Shown here piece after piece: positions 1-6,189 of a DNA stretch of 6,243 nt. Every line of letters starts with the position of its first letter. Within the stretch, counting starts at the first letter, position 1. The notes beneath the pieces were generated by a model, which did no database searches, was not told the DNA's origin, and saw only the letters and a program-made list of their open reading frames with translations. A program made the translations under genes and the position numbers. Origin of the DNA: CAXBDP01 sp964598395 (lineage in GTDB: Bacteria; Bacteroidota; Bacteroidia; Cytophagales; Cyclobacteriaceae); assembly GCA_964598395.1 (NCBI GenBank), contig CAZRBW010000094.1, positions 1-6,243 on the forward strand. The letters are read 5' to 3'.

Positions 1-883
1 CAGAGGCCACATCGATTTTATAAATATCCGAATCTCTTTCTCTGTCTGGATTTTCAGTCGATTCTATAGAGTTACAGAAAATGCTTTTGCCATCTGGCGA
101 CCATGTAGCACCTCCAAAAGATTGAAATCCATTGGTCAATTGGCGAGGTTCAGCACCAGGTTTTACATCAATTACATAAAGATGCGAAACCGACAAATCT
201 GGACTCAAATCCATTTCGCCAAGGAAGTTCAAACGATTTACAACTCTAGGATTACGGTCATTATTATTTTTGGCAAGCCACGCACGCACCTCTTGCAAAT
301 TGCCGTCAGGTTTTGCCGAAATATCCTTCGTATTAGCATTTTTGTTGCGGTAGTTTGGCTCATCGCCCCATTCTCTACCTGGGCGCTCCACATCCCAAGT
401 GGGTTTACCATCAATTTCATAAATGGAAGAACCTCTGCTAAACAGCATTTTGGTGCCATCAGGCGACCATTGCGCTCCACCCGCTCTTTCGAGAAATTTC
501 CAAGCTTCACCACCAGATACTGGCAATATCCATACTGCCCCTTCGCGACTGAATGAAATGTGTTTGCCATCGGGCGACCAACTCGGTGAGCCATCGCGGC
601 GAATTCCATAAGTGAGCTGCCTAGGTTCTGTTCCTCCCGCCAAATCCAACATCCAAAGGTTGTTAGCATATACCCATTCATTTTTGTCGTTTTTCACATT
701 AGTACTCACCACCATCAAGGCTTTAGTACCATCAGGTGAAATTTCAAGATTGCTTGCACTTACAATCTTCATCATATCCGTAGCTCGGATTGGCTGCTTT
801 TGAGCTATTGCAAAGCTAATGCTCAGCAAGAAACACAAACTCAGCAAGCTCAGCCTGTAATAGAGGTTTTTAGTGTTTATCAT
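1..883 (-). CDS. S9-family (prolyl oligopeptidase-like) secreted serine peptidase, N-terminal part
   Basis: Reading the minus strand from ATG at 883 gives 294 uninterrupted codons that run off the left edge, so the gene is cut by the window and not broken. Residues 1-28 form a Sec-type signal peptide (hydrophobic 11-27, probable cleavage in AIAQ, with no lipobox Cys). The rest is a beta-propeller with repeated WSPDGK-type motifs: ISPDGTK near 48-54, WSPDGK at 102-107, WSPDGT at 139-144 and WSPDGK at 261-266. EPRQLT occurs twice (86-91, 245-250). This layout is known from the N-terminal propeller of S9 peptidases (acylaminoacyl-peptidase/DPP type), where it screens peptides for a C-terminal alpha/beta-hydrolase domain of about 250 residues; that catalytic domain would lie outside the window. 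It is probably periplasmic and degrades peptides. A TolB-like propeller without a peptidase domain is the main alternative, less likely because the opening DMMKIVSASNLEISPDG is S9-like. The gene lies 79 bp downstream of the hydrolase gene on the same strand. Confidence 0.85.
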   Translation of the reverse strand, partial: MINTKNLYYRLSLLSLCFLLSISFAIAQKQPIRATDMMKIVSASNLEISPDGTKALMVVSTNVKNDKNEWVYANNLWMLDLAGGTEPRQLTYGIRRDGSPSWSPDGKHISFSREGAVWILPVSGGEAWKFLERAGGAQWSPDGTKMLFSRGSSIYEIDGKPTWDVERPGREWGDEPNYRNKNANTKDISAKPDGNLQEVRAWLAKNNNDRNPRVVNRLNFLGEMDLSPDLSVSHLYVIDVKPGAEPRQLTNGFQSFGGATWSPDGKSIFCNSIESTENPDRERDSDIYKIDVAS

Positions 884-962
884 ATTTTAAGGTATTTGAA
901 TTTAATAATTGAGAAAAAATCAAAATGTAATTGAATGTAAATTTGCTAAAATTAATGACTAA

Positions 963-1655
963 TTACTCCTTTTGGTAAAATTTCCCACAAGCGGTTATAA
1001 GATTAGCCATTGGCAATTTCTCAAAAGGATGTGGTGTACTAGGAGATATCCAAAGCTGGGCATTTGGAAATAAGCGGGAGGTTTGAAGCGTTTCCTCAGC
1101 AGTAGCAGTAGTGTCACGGTCTCCCGTTGCTAACAGGATTTGATGCTGGATTTGCTTTAGCTCATTTTCAGTAAGTAGCGGATGGGTTCCTAGATTTATC
1201 ATCATTTTAGCAGTTTTTTCCAAAACCTCCTCCCAGCGATCCTCCCCATGTCTTTTGGCTAAAATCTCTGCAAATACTGGTACCTTTTCCTTGATTTTGC
1301 TTGGGTTCAGCAGCTTGGTTTCATGTGCTGCACCTTCGGCTGTCCAATTGAATTTGGTAGAGAAAGTGAAAATCCTACCAACTCTTTTGGGATGATTAAG
1401 TGCTAATTGCAATGCTACATATCCACCCATACTATAGCCAAAAAAATCAGCTTTTTGGATGTCCATTTCATCCATTTGCTGCAATATGTATTTGGCAAAT
1501 TGTGTGATTTCAAATGCTTCAATATCAGCTGCACTACCATGACCAGGAAAGTCAATACAAATATTTTCTATACCTTTCTCATTAAGTAGTTCACCAAATG
1601 GTTTCATTTGTGAAGCGCTTCCTAAGGCACCATGTAATATTATCAGCATGCTCAT
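963..1655 (-). CDS. Small alpha/beta-fold hydrolase (MenH/BioH-like fold)
   Basis: The 230-residue protein has the full alpha/beta-hydrolase signature: LHGALGS at 7-13 (HG oxyanion segment), DFPGHG at 35-40, the nucleophile elbow GYSMGG at 73-78 with Ser75, GDRD at 178-181 (probable catalytic Asp181) and a C-terminal His209 in TPHPFEK. It lacks a signal peptide and is probably cytoplasmic. The family cleaves esters, C-C bonds or similar; the substrate cannot be told from the sequence. I chose ATG at 1655. The frame extends upstream to a TTG at 1727, but that would overrun the divergent promoter region and add 24 residues that do not resemble the usual strand before the HG motif. A second ATG two codons in (1649) is equally possible. 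The gene is divergent from the RlpA-like gene, with 84 bp between starts. The following S9 gene is 79 bp away, so co-transcription is possible but not shown. Confidence 0.9.
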   Translation of the reverse strand: MSMLIILHGALGSASQMKPFGELLNEKGIENICIDFPGHGSAADIEAFEITQFAKYILQQMDEMDIQKADFFGYSMGGYVALQLALNHPKRVGRIFTFSTKFNWTAEGAAHETKLLNPSKIKEKVPVFAEILAKRHGEDRWEEVLEKTAKMMINLGTHPLLTENELKQIQHQILLATGDRDTTATAEETLQTSRLFPNAQLWISPSTPHPFEKLPMANLITACGKFYQKE

Positions 1656-1665
1656 TCGTTTTTCA

Positions 1666-1696
1666 CTAAAGTATGGATTAATTGAAATGCCTCCAA
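1666..1696 (-). promoter_or_regulatory. Candidate Bacteroidota promoter for the hydrolase gene
   Basis: On the minus strand, TTG (1694-1696) is followed after 20 nt by TACTTTAG (1666-1673), a 7-of-8 match to the Bacteroidota -7 element TAnnTTTG at the expected spacing. The start site would fall near 1660, giving a leader of only a few bases before ATG 1655. That is plausible but unusual, so the call is tentative. Confidence 0.35.
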
Positions 1697-1715
1697 GGTC
1701 TATTCCATTTGGCAC

Positions 1716-1723
1716 TAGCTTTG
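1716..1723 (+). promoter_or_regulatory. Candidate -7 element for the RlpA-like gene
   Basis: TAGCTTTG is an exact TAnnTTTG match, 16 bp before the ATG at 1740, so a transcript would begin about 10 nt upstream of the start codon. No clear TTG -33 element sits 17-23 bp upstream, which lowers confidence. Confidence 0.35.
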
Positions 1724-1739
1724 TCAATTGGCCTCCGTT

Positions 1740-2189
1740 ATGAATTTTCTATTTGGCATATTGCTAAGCTTAAGTTTTCAGTTTCCCGCGGACAGTACCA
1801 CTTTCGAAGGGGTCGCCAGCTATTATCACCAAAGATTTCAGGGGAGATTCACCGCAAATGGGGAACGTTTTGATCAGACTAAGCTCACGGCAGCGCATAA
1901 AACCTTAGCGTTTGGTACAGTGGTGAGAGTACATAATCTTATAAATGATAGCTGGGTAGTAGTACGAATAAACGACCGACTCCCGCGCAACTCAAAGAGA
2001 ATGATAGACCTATCACGTGCTGCTGCTTCCGAACTGGGAATGATATTAGATGGAATTGTCCCTGCTAGAATGACTATTTTGGAAGAAAAAGTGTGGGTTC
2101 CCTTTTTAGATCATCTCAAACCCAAGGGAATGCTTCTTCAACCATATTCGCCCAAACCACGGCATTCGAAAGATTTTATTTCTTATTGA
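1740..2189 (+). CDS. RlpA-like double-psi beta-barrel protein (septal-ring lytic transglycosylase family)
   Basis: The 149-residue protein has a short N-terminal hydrophobic signal (1-17) followed directly by one double-psi beta-barrel domain (about 22-125). RlpA family motifs run in order: GVASYYH at 24-30, TANGERFD at 38-45, LTAAHKTLAFGT at 49-60, RINDRLPRN at 76-84 and IDLSRAAASELGM in the second half. The residues matching the acidic, His and Asp active-site positions reported for Pseudomonas RlpA are present (Glu42, His53, Asp79), so lytic transglycosylase activity on peptidoglycan is plausible. The usual NDRGPF is NDRLPR here. There is no SPOR domain, so binding to denuded septal glycans by that route is not expected, and no lipobox is visible. 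I chose ATG 1740; a TTG four codons upstream is in frame but would sit on top of the predicted transcription start. It is the only plus-strand gene and converges on the propeller genes. Confidence 0.9.
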   Translation: MNFLFGILLSLSFQFPADSTTFEGVASYYHQRFQGRFTANGERFDQTKLTAAHKTLAFGTVVRVHNLINDSWVVVRINDRLPRNSKRMIDLSRAAASELGMILDGIVPARMTILEEKVWVPFLDHLKPKGMLLQPYSPKPRHSKDFISY

Positions 2190-2217
2190 GTATAAGTTCA
2201 AAGATTTGAAAATACTT

Positions 2218-2249
2218 AAAATAGTTTTAGGTCTAGTATCTTCTATTTT
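2218..2249. terminator. Possible weak hairpin between convergent genes
   Basis: AAAATAG (2218-2224) and CTATTTT (2243-2249) form a 7-bp inverted repeat around an 18-nt loop, between the convergent RlpA-like gene and first propeller gene. It is AT-only apart from one pair and has a long loop, so it is a poor intrinsic terminator. It is listed because the position is right and nothing better is present in this gap. Confidence 0.2.
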
Positions 2250-2298
2250 CTGAAAGCCATTCTAATGCCTTTTTCATTTGCTGAGTAGGTATTTCCAT
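2233..2298 (-). CDS. Possible 21-residue small ORF after the first propeller gene
   Basis: ATG at 2298 lies 6 nt after the propeller stop codon and in the same frame, and opens a 21-codon frame ending in TAG at 2233-2235. The peptide begins MEIPTQQ and continues into a Lys/Glu/Leu-rich stretch, KKALEWLSENRR, that would form an amphipathic helix. It could be a translationally coupled small protein, a lost C-terminal tail of the propeller protein cut off by a new stop, or chance. No comparable peptide follows the paralogue. I do not recognise it. Confidence 0.2.
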   Translation of the reverse strand: MEIPTQQMKKALEWLSENRRY

Positions 2299-2304
2299 AC
2301 CGCC

Positions 2305-3489
2305 TTAATTCCCAACCTCCCTCAATTCATAAATGTAATATAGTTGCGTATCGCGCTCTACTTCAGGGTCTACATATCGTGTTGACAAAAATCTGCCTTT
2401 GCCAAGCTGCAAAGCAATTCTAGGTGAGCCTATTGGCATGTTTTCAGAAATCCGTTTTCCATCCTTTATCAGATATGCCCACGACTTGGAAGGCGCATCG
2501 TAAAACTCCCTCAACTTCTCAGGATTTTCTTCATTTGGACTTATTACATCGCTCAAGGGATTGCGCTCTCTGTAGATGATCAATTGCTTGTCTTCAAAAG
2601 AGTACAAACCAGTGATTTTTTGATTGAATTCAGAAATCAAACCTCCAGCATTCATCAAGGAAACGCCTTGGGTATCAAAAGAAATACCTTTTAGGCCTTT
2701 GGGATTTTCGTAGTCGAAACGAAAGCTTGTAATCATTTTTGGAATGGCGCCTGAGATATCATATCTATACAGTATAGCTTCTCCATGGTGAACCACATCT
2801 AATACTTGCATTTCATGGTTGTAGGAAATCACTGTTTCCATCGCTTGAGGATAAAATTCATTCGACTCTATGAAAATACTTGAATCTGGAAACTGATGAT
2901 AGTAATTCCCCTCTCCAGTGATGGTATTCAAATGAAATAAATGCGGATTCTTTATATCTTCCTTATTCGTGACAGGAAAGTGAGCTCCAGGGATACTTAC
3001 ATATGGATTACTCCCATCCTTCAATTGAGGATTCCCAAATGAGATATAGCCGCCACCACCCATTACTGAAATTATAGCTTTATAATCGAAATCAACTTTG
3101 CTCTCCACTTTCCAGTCTTCGTTGTAAATAAAGTACCTACCTATAGCGGCCACACCAGCTCTGCCTCCGCCAAGGTAATTTACTTGATAACTATTTCTAC
3201 CATAATCATTTGGCCCTTCGCCAACCAAATTTACCACGTTCAAAATCTTACCATCCAGATCAAATTCTATAAAATCACCACTTCGGGAATTGTACCCAAG
3301 GATAATATTTCGCTCAGTATCAAAATCGAGAATATTGATATTTTCCATGTAGTCCACCATAATGGAGTCGGCCTTTACTAATTCGTATTTGGAAATTGGA
3401 ATTTTGTCAGTGTTCTTATCAGTATTGGATTCACAAGCAATCAGTTGGATCAAAAGAAGCGGGAGGAAAAGGAGATGTAAAGTTTTCAT
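2305..3489 (-). CDS. Predicted 6-bladed beta-propeller lipoprotein (paralogue A)
   Basis: This is a 394-residue exported lipoprotein. Residues 1-19 are a signal peptide ending in the lipobox LIAC (Cys19), followed by an Asn/Asp/Lys-rich linker (20-31) that would tether the protein to a membrane, probably the outer one. The body is rich in short beta-strand repeats with aromatic and Asp/Gly turns. FDLDGKI followed by GEGPNDYG (90-97) is typical of Bacteroidota 6-bladed propeller lipoproteins of the DUF4221/DUF5128/TolB-like type; I could not decide among these by eye. No catalytic motif is visible, so a binding or scaffold role is likely but inferred. The C-terminus, around ERDTQLYYIYELREV, is strongly shared with paralogue B. 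ATG 3489 is chosen because the signal peptide starts there and a promoter lies just upstream. No Shine-Dalgarno sequence precedes it. The leader contains a 10-bp tandem repeat. Confidence 0.85.
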   Translation of the reverse strand: MKTLHLLFLPLLLIQLIACESNTDKNTDKIPISKYELVKADSIMVDYMENINILDFDTERNIILGYNSRSGDFIEFDLDGKILNVVNLVGEGPNDYGRNSYQVNYLGGGRAGVAAIGRYFIYNEDWKVESKVDFDYKAIISVMGGGGYISFGNPQLKDGSNPYVSIPGAHFPVTNKEDIKNPHLFHLNTITGEGNYYHQFPDSSIFIESNEFYPQAMETVISYNHEMQVLDVVHHGEAILYRYDISGAIPKMITSFRFDYENPKGLKGISFDTQGVSLMNAGGLISEFNQKITGLYSFEDKQLIIYRERNPLSDVISPNEENPEKLREFYDAPSKSWAYLIKDGKRISENMPIGSPRIALQLGKGRFLSTRYVDPEVERDTQLYYIYELREVGN

Positions 3490-3497
3490 TCAAAATG

Positions 3498-3552
3498 TTT
3501 TAGATTATTTTAGATTATTTTAGATTATTTTAGATTATTTTAGATTATTTTA
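3498..3552. repeat. 10-bp tandem repeat (5.5 copies) in the 5' leader of paralogue A
   Basis: Five perfect copies of TTTTAGATTA (plus strand; TAATCTAAAA in the mRNA sense) run from 3498 to 3547, followed by a partial copy TTTTA to 3552. The array ends 8 bp before the ATG at 3489 and begins about where transcription should start, so it makes up nearly all of the 5' UTR. Each unit has a four-base A-tract, phased every 10 bp, an arrangement known to bend DNA. Copies are identical, which points to recent expansion or slippage. The paralogue has no such array. Confidence 0.97.
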
Positions 3553-3557
3553 TAAAT

Positions 3558-3588
3558 CAAAAATATAAATTATTTTTAATTTAAACAA
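3558..3588 (-). promoter_or_regulatory. Strong Bacteroidota-type promoter for paralogue A
   Basis: On the minus strand, TTG (3586-3588) is followed after 20 nt by TATTTTTG (3558-3565), an exact TAnnTTTG match at the spacing known for the primary sigma factor of Bacteroidota. Transcription should begin near 3551, giving a leader of about 60 nt that consists mostly of the 10-bp repeat. This is the best promoter match in the window and shows that paralogue A need not depend on transcription from paralogue B. Confidence 0.65.
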
Positions 3589-3683
3589 TTGACTTTTGAT
3601 TACTTTTAACGCGCTGATCACATGTCAAAGCAGTTATTGTTGTTCTGAATGCTTTTCTAGATTTTTTTCCAACAACCATTTGT

Positions 3684-3697
3684 AAGAATATATTCTT
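3684..3697. repeat. 14-bp perfect palindrome between the two propeller genes
   Basis: AAGAATATATTCTT is its own reverse complement. It sits in the 278-bp gap between the paralogues, 71 bp downstream of paralogue B and about 96 bp upstream of the -33 element of paralogue A. It could be an operator half-site pair or part of the mRNA end of paralogue B. No T-run follows it on either strand, so it is not a standard terminator. A palindrome this AT-rich can also arise by chance. The rest of the gap holds no convincing gene. Confidence 0.4.
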
Positions 3698-3767
3698 GAA
3701 TATTGAAAAGACTGCTCTTTGTATTAAGTGTCACCAAGCTAGAGTAAACTGCATATTGAGTTAAATA

Positions 3768-4952
3768 TTAATCCTTAACCTCCCGCAATTCATATATATA
3801 GAAAAGCTGTGTATCTCGCTCTATATCTGGATCTACATAGTTTCTGGAAAGGAATCTTCCATTGCCCAATTGCAAAGCGATACCTGGGCTGATGTTTGGA
3901 ATATTTTCTGATATTCTTTTCCCGTCTTTTATTAAAAACGACCATCTTTTGGCAGGAGAATCATATATTTCTCTAAGTAGTTTTCCATCCATAGCACCCA
4001 GATTTATCATATCTGACAAGGGGTGGCGCTCCAGATAGCTTATTAATTGCAAGTCGCCGAATGATTGAATATCTGTCAACAGCTGATTAGCATAAATGAT
4101 GGCTCCACCTCCGCCCATCATTACTTCTGCTGGTGAATCAAAGGGAATCCCACGTGGGCTATTTGGATTTTCATATTCAAATCTGTAGCTATCGATGAGC
4201 TTTGGTTCAGCTATAGAAACATCATATCTGTAAAGAATTGGCTCTGCACGGTGAATTACATCTAAAACTTGCTTTTCGATATTATATGATGAAATCTGGT
4301 CCATCATATTGATAAATAATTGATCGGATTGCAGGTAAAAACTTGAATCTGGAAAATGATGGAAATACATTCCTTCACCTGTTTTGACGTTAACATTGAA
4401 TAAATGTGGGTTTTGCAAATCTTCCTTTTTTCTGGCATCAAAACCTAGACTTGAGATGGTAATGAATGGATTAGAAGCATCCTGAGATTGAGAGAAGCCT
4501 GACGTAATATATGAGCCCGATGCTGTAACTCTGTAGCTTCCAGCAAAATCAAAATCAACTTTGCTTTCTAATTCCCAATCTGAATCATAAATAAAGTATC
4601 TACCAATAGCGGCAACACCCACTTTTCCTCCTCCAATATAATTTACTTGATAGGTATTCTTACCATGATCGTTAGGACCTTCACCGATCAAATTTACCCT
4701 ATTCAGAATCTTACCACTAAGATTAAATTCGATATAATCACCACTGCGGGAATGGTAACCTAAGATAATTTCGCGCTTTCTATCAAAATCGAGGATGTTA
4801 ATATTTTCCATATAATCCACGATAATAGAGTCGGCTTTAACTAATTCGTATTGAGAAATTGCTGACGTATCAGAGGCTAATTCTTTATTGGATTCGCAGG
4901 CAATAAGCTGAATAATAAGAAGCGGGAGGAACAAATAATAGGTTTTATTCAC
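3768..4952 (-). CDS. Predicted 6-bladed beta-propeller lipoprotein (paralogue B)
   Basis: The protein has 394 residues, exactly the length of paralogue A, and aligns with it almost without gaps. By hand count the first 135 or so and last 70 residues are roughly three quarters identical, and the middle is under half. It has the same lipoprotein signal ending in LIAC (Cys19) and CESN after cleavage, and the same GEGPND motif at 90-95. The role is unknown; a propeller-type binding function is inferred from strand pattern and family resemblance. The start is GTG at 4952: an in-frame TGA lies at 4956-4958, just upstream, and the next Met is at residue 48, beyond the signal peptide, so no ATG start is possible. 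No Shine-Dalgarno sequence is visible. A weak -7-like TATATTTA lies about 20 bp upstream, with a TTG only 15 bp before it. Paralogue A lies 278 bp downstream with its own promoter. Confidence 0.85.
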   Translation of the reverse strand: MNKTYYLFLPLLIIQLIACESNKELASDTSAISQYELVKADSIIVDYMENINILDFDRKREIILGYHSRSGDYIEFNLSGKILNRVNLIGEGPNDHGKNTYQVNYIGGGKVGVAAIGRYFIYDSDWELESKVDFDFAGSYRVTASGSYITSGFSQSQDASNPFITISSLGFDARKKEDLQNPHLFNVNVKTGEGMYFHHFPDSSFYLQSDQLFINMMDQISSYNIEKQVLDVIHRAEPILYRYDVSIAEPKLIDSYRFEYENPNSPRGIPFDSPAEVMMGGGGAIIYANQLLTDIQSFGDLQLISYLERHPLSDMINLGAMDGKLLREIYDSPAKRWSFLIKDGKRISENIPNISPGIALQLGNGRFLSRNYVDPDIERDTQLFYIYELREVKD

Positions 4953-5040
4953 TTTTCAAATAATTTAATTATTAAATATAACTTAAACTATTAGCCAATA
5001 TAATGAATAATTTTTCCATTAATAAGCCAAGCTGAATAAT

Positions 5041-5052
5041 TGCTAATTAGCA
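5041..5052. repeat. 12-bp palindrome upstream of paralogue B
   Basis: TGCTAATTAGCA is a perfect palindrome lying 89 bp upstream of the GTG start of paralogue B and 57 bp past the M23 stop. Size and position would suit a dimeric regulator, but there is only one copy and no known binding motif is recognised. The rest of this 157-bp gap shows no gene or good terminator. Confidence 0.35.
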
Positions 5053-5109
5053 TCTGACTCTAAGCCCATATCCAAGGATAATCATTGTCATGCTAAGGAA
5101 AAAATACGA

Positions 5110-5940
5110 CTAGTGCTTTACCACATTATTCTTTCTCAATTCCCTTCCTTCTAAGCCAATATCGAACGCTATCGCTGTACTAATTAAACCATTTTCTTTA
5201 CTTGGAATTTTAACATTAAAATGCAAATGCGGTCTTGTCGTAAAGCCCGTCATGCCACTTATGGCAATAGTTTGGCCCTTTTTAACAAATTCGCCTAATT
5301 CTATTAAGGCTCCCTTATAATCTAAATGCACATATTGAGTAAACAAGCCACTATGAGGATGATAAATTGTAATATAATTACTTTTATCGTTTTCTAGCCA
5401 TTTTTTGCTTGTTCCATATTCTTTATAATCTTCAATCACACCGACTACAAATCCGTCATCCACACTTGTGATGGTATCTCCTATGCTCAAATCAAAATCA
5501 ATCGCATACTGGCTTTTGATGGTTTTATGTGTAAATTTTCCATTATACCCTTGAATTACTTTGTATTCTTTTCCTTTAGGAAATGGCAACCCGATCCAAT
5601 TCTTTTTAATCTCTTTACTCAAATCTCCACGATTCACTATAAAATTGAGCTTTTGGGCGGGATCGAGTCGTTCGTAGTACAGAGTAATAGTGGTATCCTG
5701 CAGTTCAGTTAATGTAACAAGACCAAAAAGTTCGTCTAGCCTAGTGTTTACATTATCATCAACAAGTTTGACATTGAGAGGACACCTAAGTGGATTTGCT
5801 AAATGAATTGACAGGGTATCGTTTCTATAGTTCGCATCAAAACTATACGAATACTCATAATAATTCTCCTCTGGAAACTTCCGAAAATTGGAGCAAGAAA
5901 AAAGAAATGAGACTGAACAAAATAAAACAATTGCTTTCAT
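5110..5940 (-). CDS. M23-family metallopeptidase, probable lipoprotein
   Basis: The 276-residue protein has a short signal peptide ending LFSC, with Cys16 as the likely lipidated residue; the Phe at -2 is unusual for a lipobox, so lipidation is probable, not certain. Residues 20-115 form a beta-rich N-terminal region I do not recognise. Residues 125-245 are a LytM/M23 domain: THK with His138, YAIDF with Asp148, DDGFVVGV at 161-168, YVHL with His205, GEFVKKGQTIAISGMTG near 216-232 and RPHLHF with His238 and His240. These are the zinc-binding and catalytic positions of M23 endopeptidases, which cut peptide bonds in peptidoglycan cross-links; all appear intact, so an active enzyme is likely. It would act in the periplasm, anchored to a membrane. 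ATG 5940 places the signal peptide correctly. Its envelope role fits the neighbouring lipoproteins, but the 157-bp gap to paralogue B gives no proof of an operon. Confidence 0.9.
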   Translation of the reverse strand: MKAIVLFCSVSFLFSCSNFRKFPEENYYEYSYSFDANYRNDTLSIHLANPLRCPLNVKLVDDNVNTRLDELFGLVTLTELQDTTITLYYERLDPAQKLNFIVNRGDLSKEIKKNWIGLPFPKGKEYKVIQGYNGKFTHKTIKSQYAIDFDLSIGDTITSVDDGFVVGVIEDYKEYGTSKKWLENDKSNYITIYHPHSGLFTQYVHLDYKGALIELGEFVKKGQTIAISGMTGFTTRPHLHFNVKIPSKENGLISTAIAFDIGLEGRELRKNNVVKH

Positions 5941-5945
5941 TCGAT

Positions 5946-5960
5946 AAAACTCAAAGTTTT
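5946..5960 (-). promoter_or_regulatory. Small hairpin just before the M23 start codon
   Basis: In the mRNA sense AAAACT, loop TTG, AGTTTT forms a 6-bp stem ending 5 nt before the ATG, where a ribosome would bind. With only one G-C pair it would be weak and could melt easily. It may reduce initiation slightly or be chance in AT-rich DNA. No clear TAnnTTTG promoter was found upstream of this gene. Confidence 0.25.
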
Positions 5961-6080
5961 GAATTATAATTAAGAGTATTTTTAGTCTGATCTTATCTAT
6001 CCAACATATTAAAAAAAATTTAACTCACTTTGCAAGTATTAAATCCTGAAAATAATCAAAAGCTTCATTTTATGGGAAGT

Positions 6081-6108
6081 CAAAGTGCATATTAAAGGCT
6101 GCGCTTTG
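6081..6108. repeat. Imperfect inverted repeat in the gap upstream of the M23 gene
   Basis: CAAAGTGC (6081-6088) and GCGCTTTG (6101-6108) are inverted arms matching at 7 of 8 positions around a 12-nt spacer. The repeat lies about 140 bp upstream of the M23 start and about 80 bp past the end of the barrel gene, so it could be a regulator site or a transcript-end hairpin. No T-run follows it on the minus strand. The remainder of the 249-bp gap is AT-rich with no gene seen. Confidence 0.35.
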
Positions 6109-6189
6109 ATGTTATTAAAGTATTTTTTATAGATTAATACTAACTTATTTAAGCATCAGGCTTTGGGCCTTTTGAACTAATTACCCTTA

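Noticed and set aside
122..681. Long open frames on both strands inside the S9 gene region
   Set aside because: They are shadows of the minus-strand S9 frame, which alone carries a signal peptide and WSPDGK repeats.
1656..1739. Longer versions of both divergent genes using TTG starts at 1727 (minus) and 1728 (plus)
   Set aside because: The two TTG starts would abut and leave no room for promoters, and the added residues do not extend either domain. ATG starts at 1655 and 1740 fit better.
3498..3552. The tandem repeat as a CRISPR array or iteron origin
   Set aside because: The units are head-to-tail with no spacers, far too short for CRISPR, and no replication or cas gene is nearby.
3581..3679. 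A 32-codon minus-strand frame between the propeller genes
   Set aside because: It has no ribosome site or recognisable sequence and overlaps the -33 element of the paralogue A promoter. Composition looks like chance.
5047..5109. In-frame continuation of 20 hydrophobic codons after the M23 TAG stop
   Set aside because: A gap of this length before the next stop is expected by chance, and the M23 protein already has its full domain.
6158..6172. AGGC/GCCT hairpin near the end of the barrel gene as a terminator
   Set aside because: The stem has only 4 bp, and the short T-run follows it on the plus strand, not on the strand of the upstream gene.
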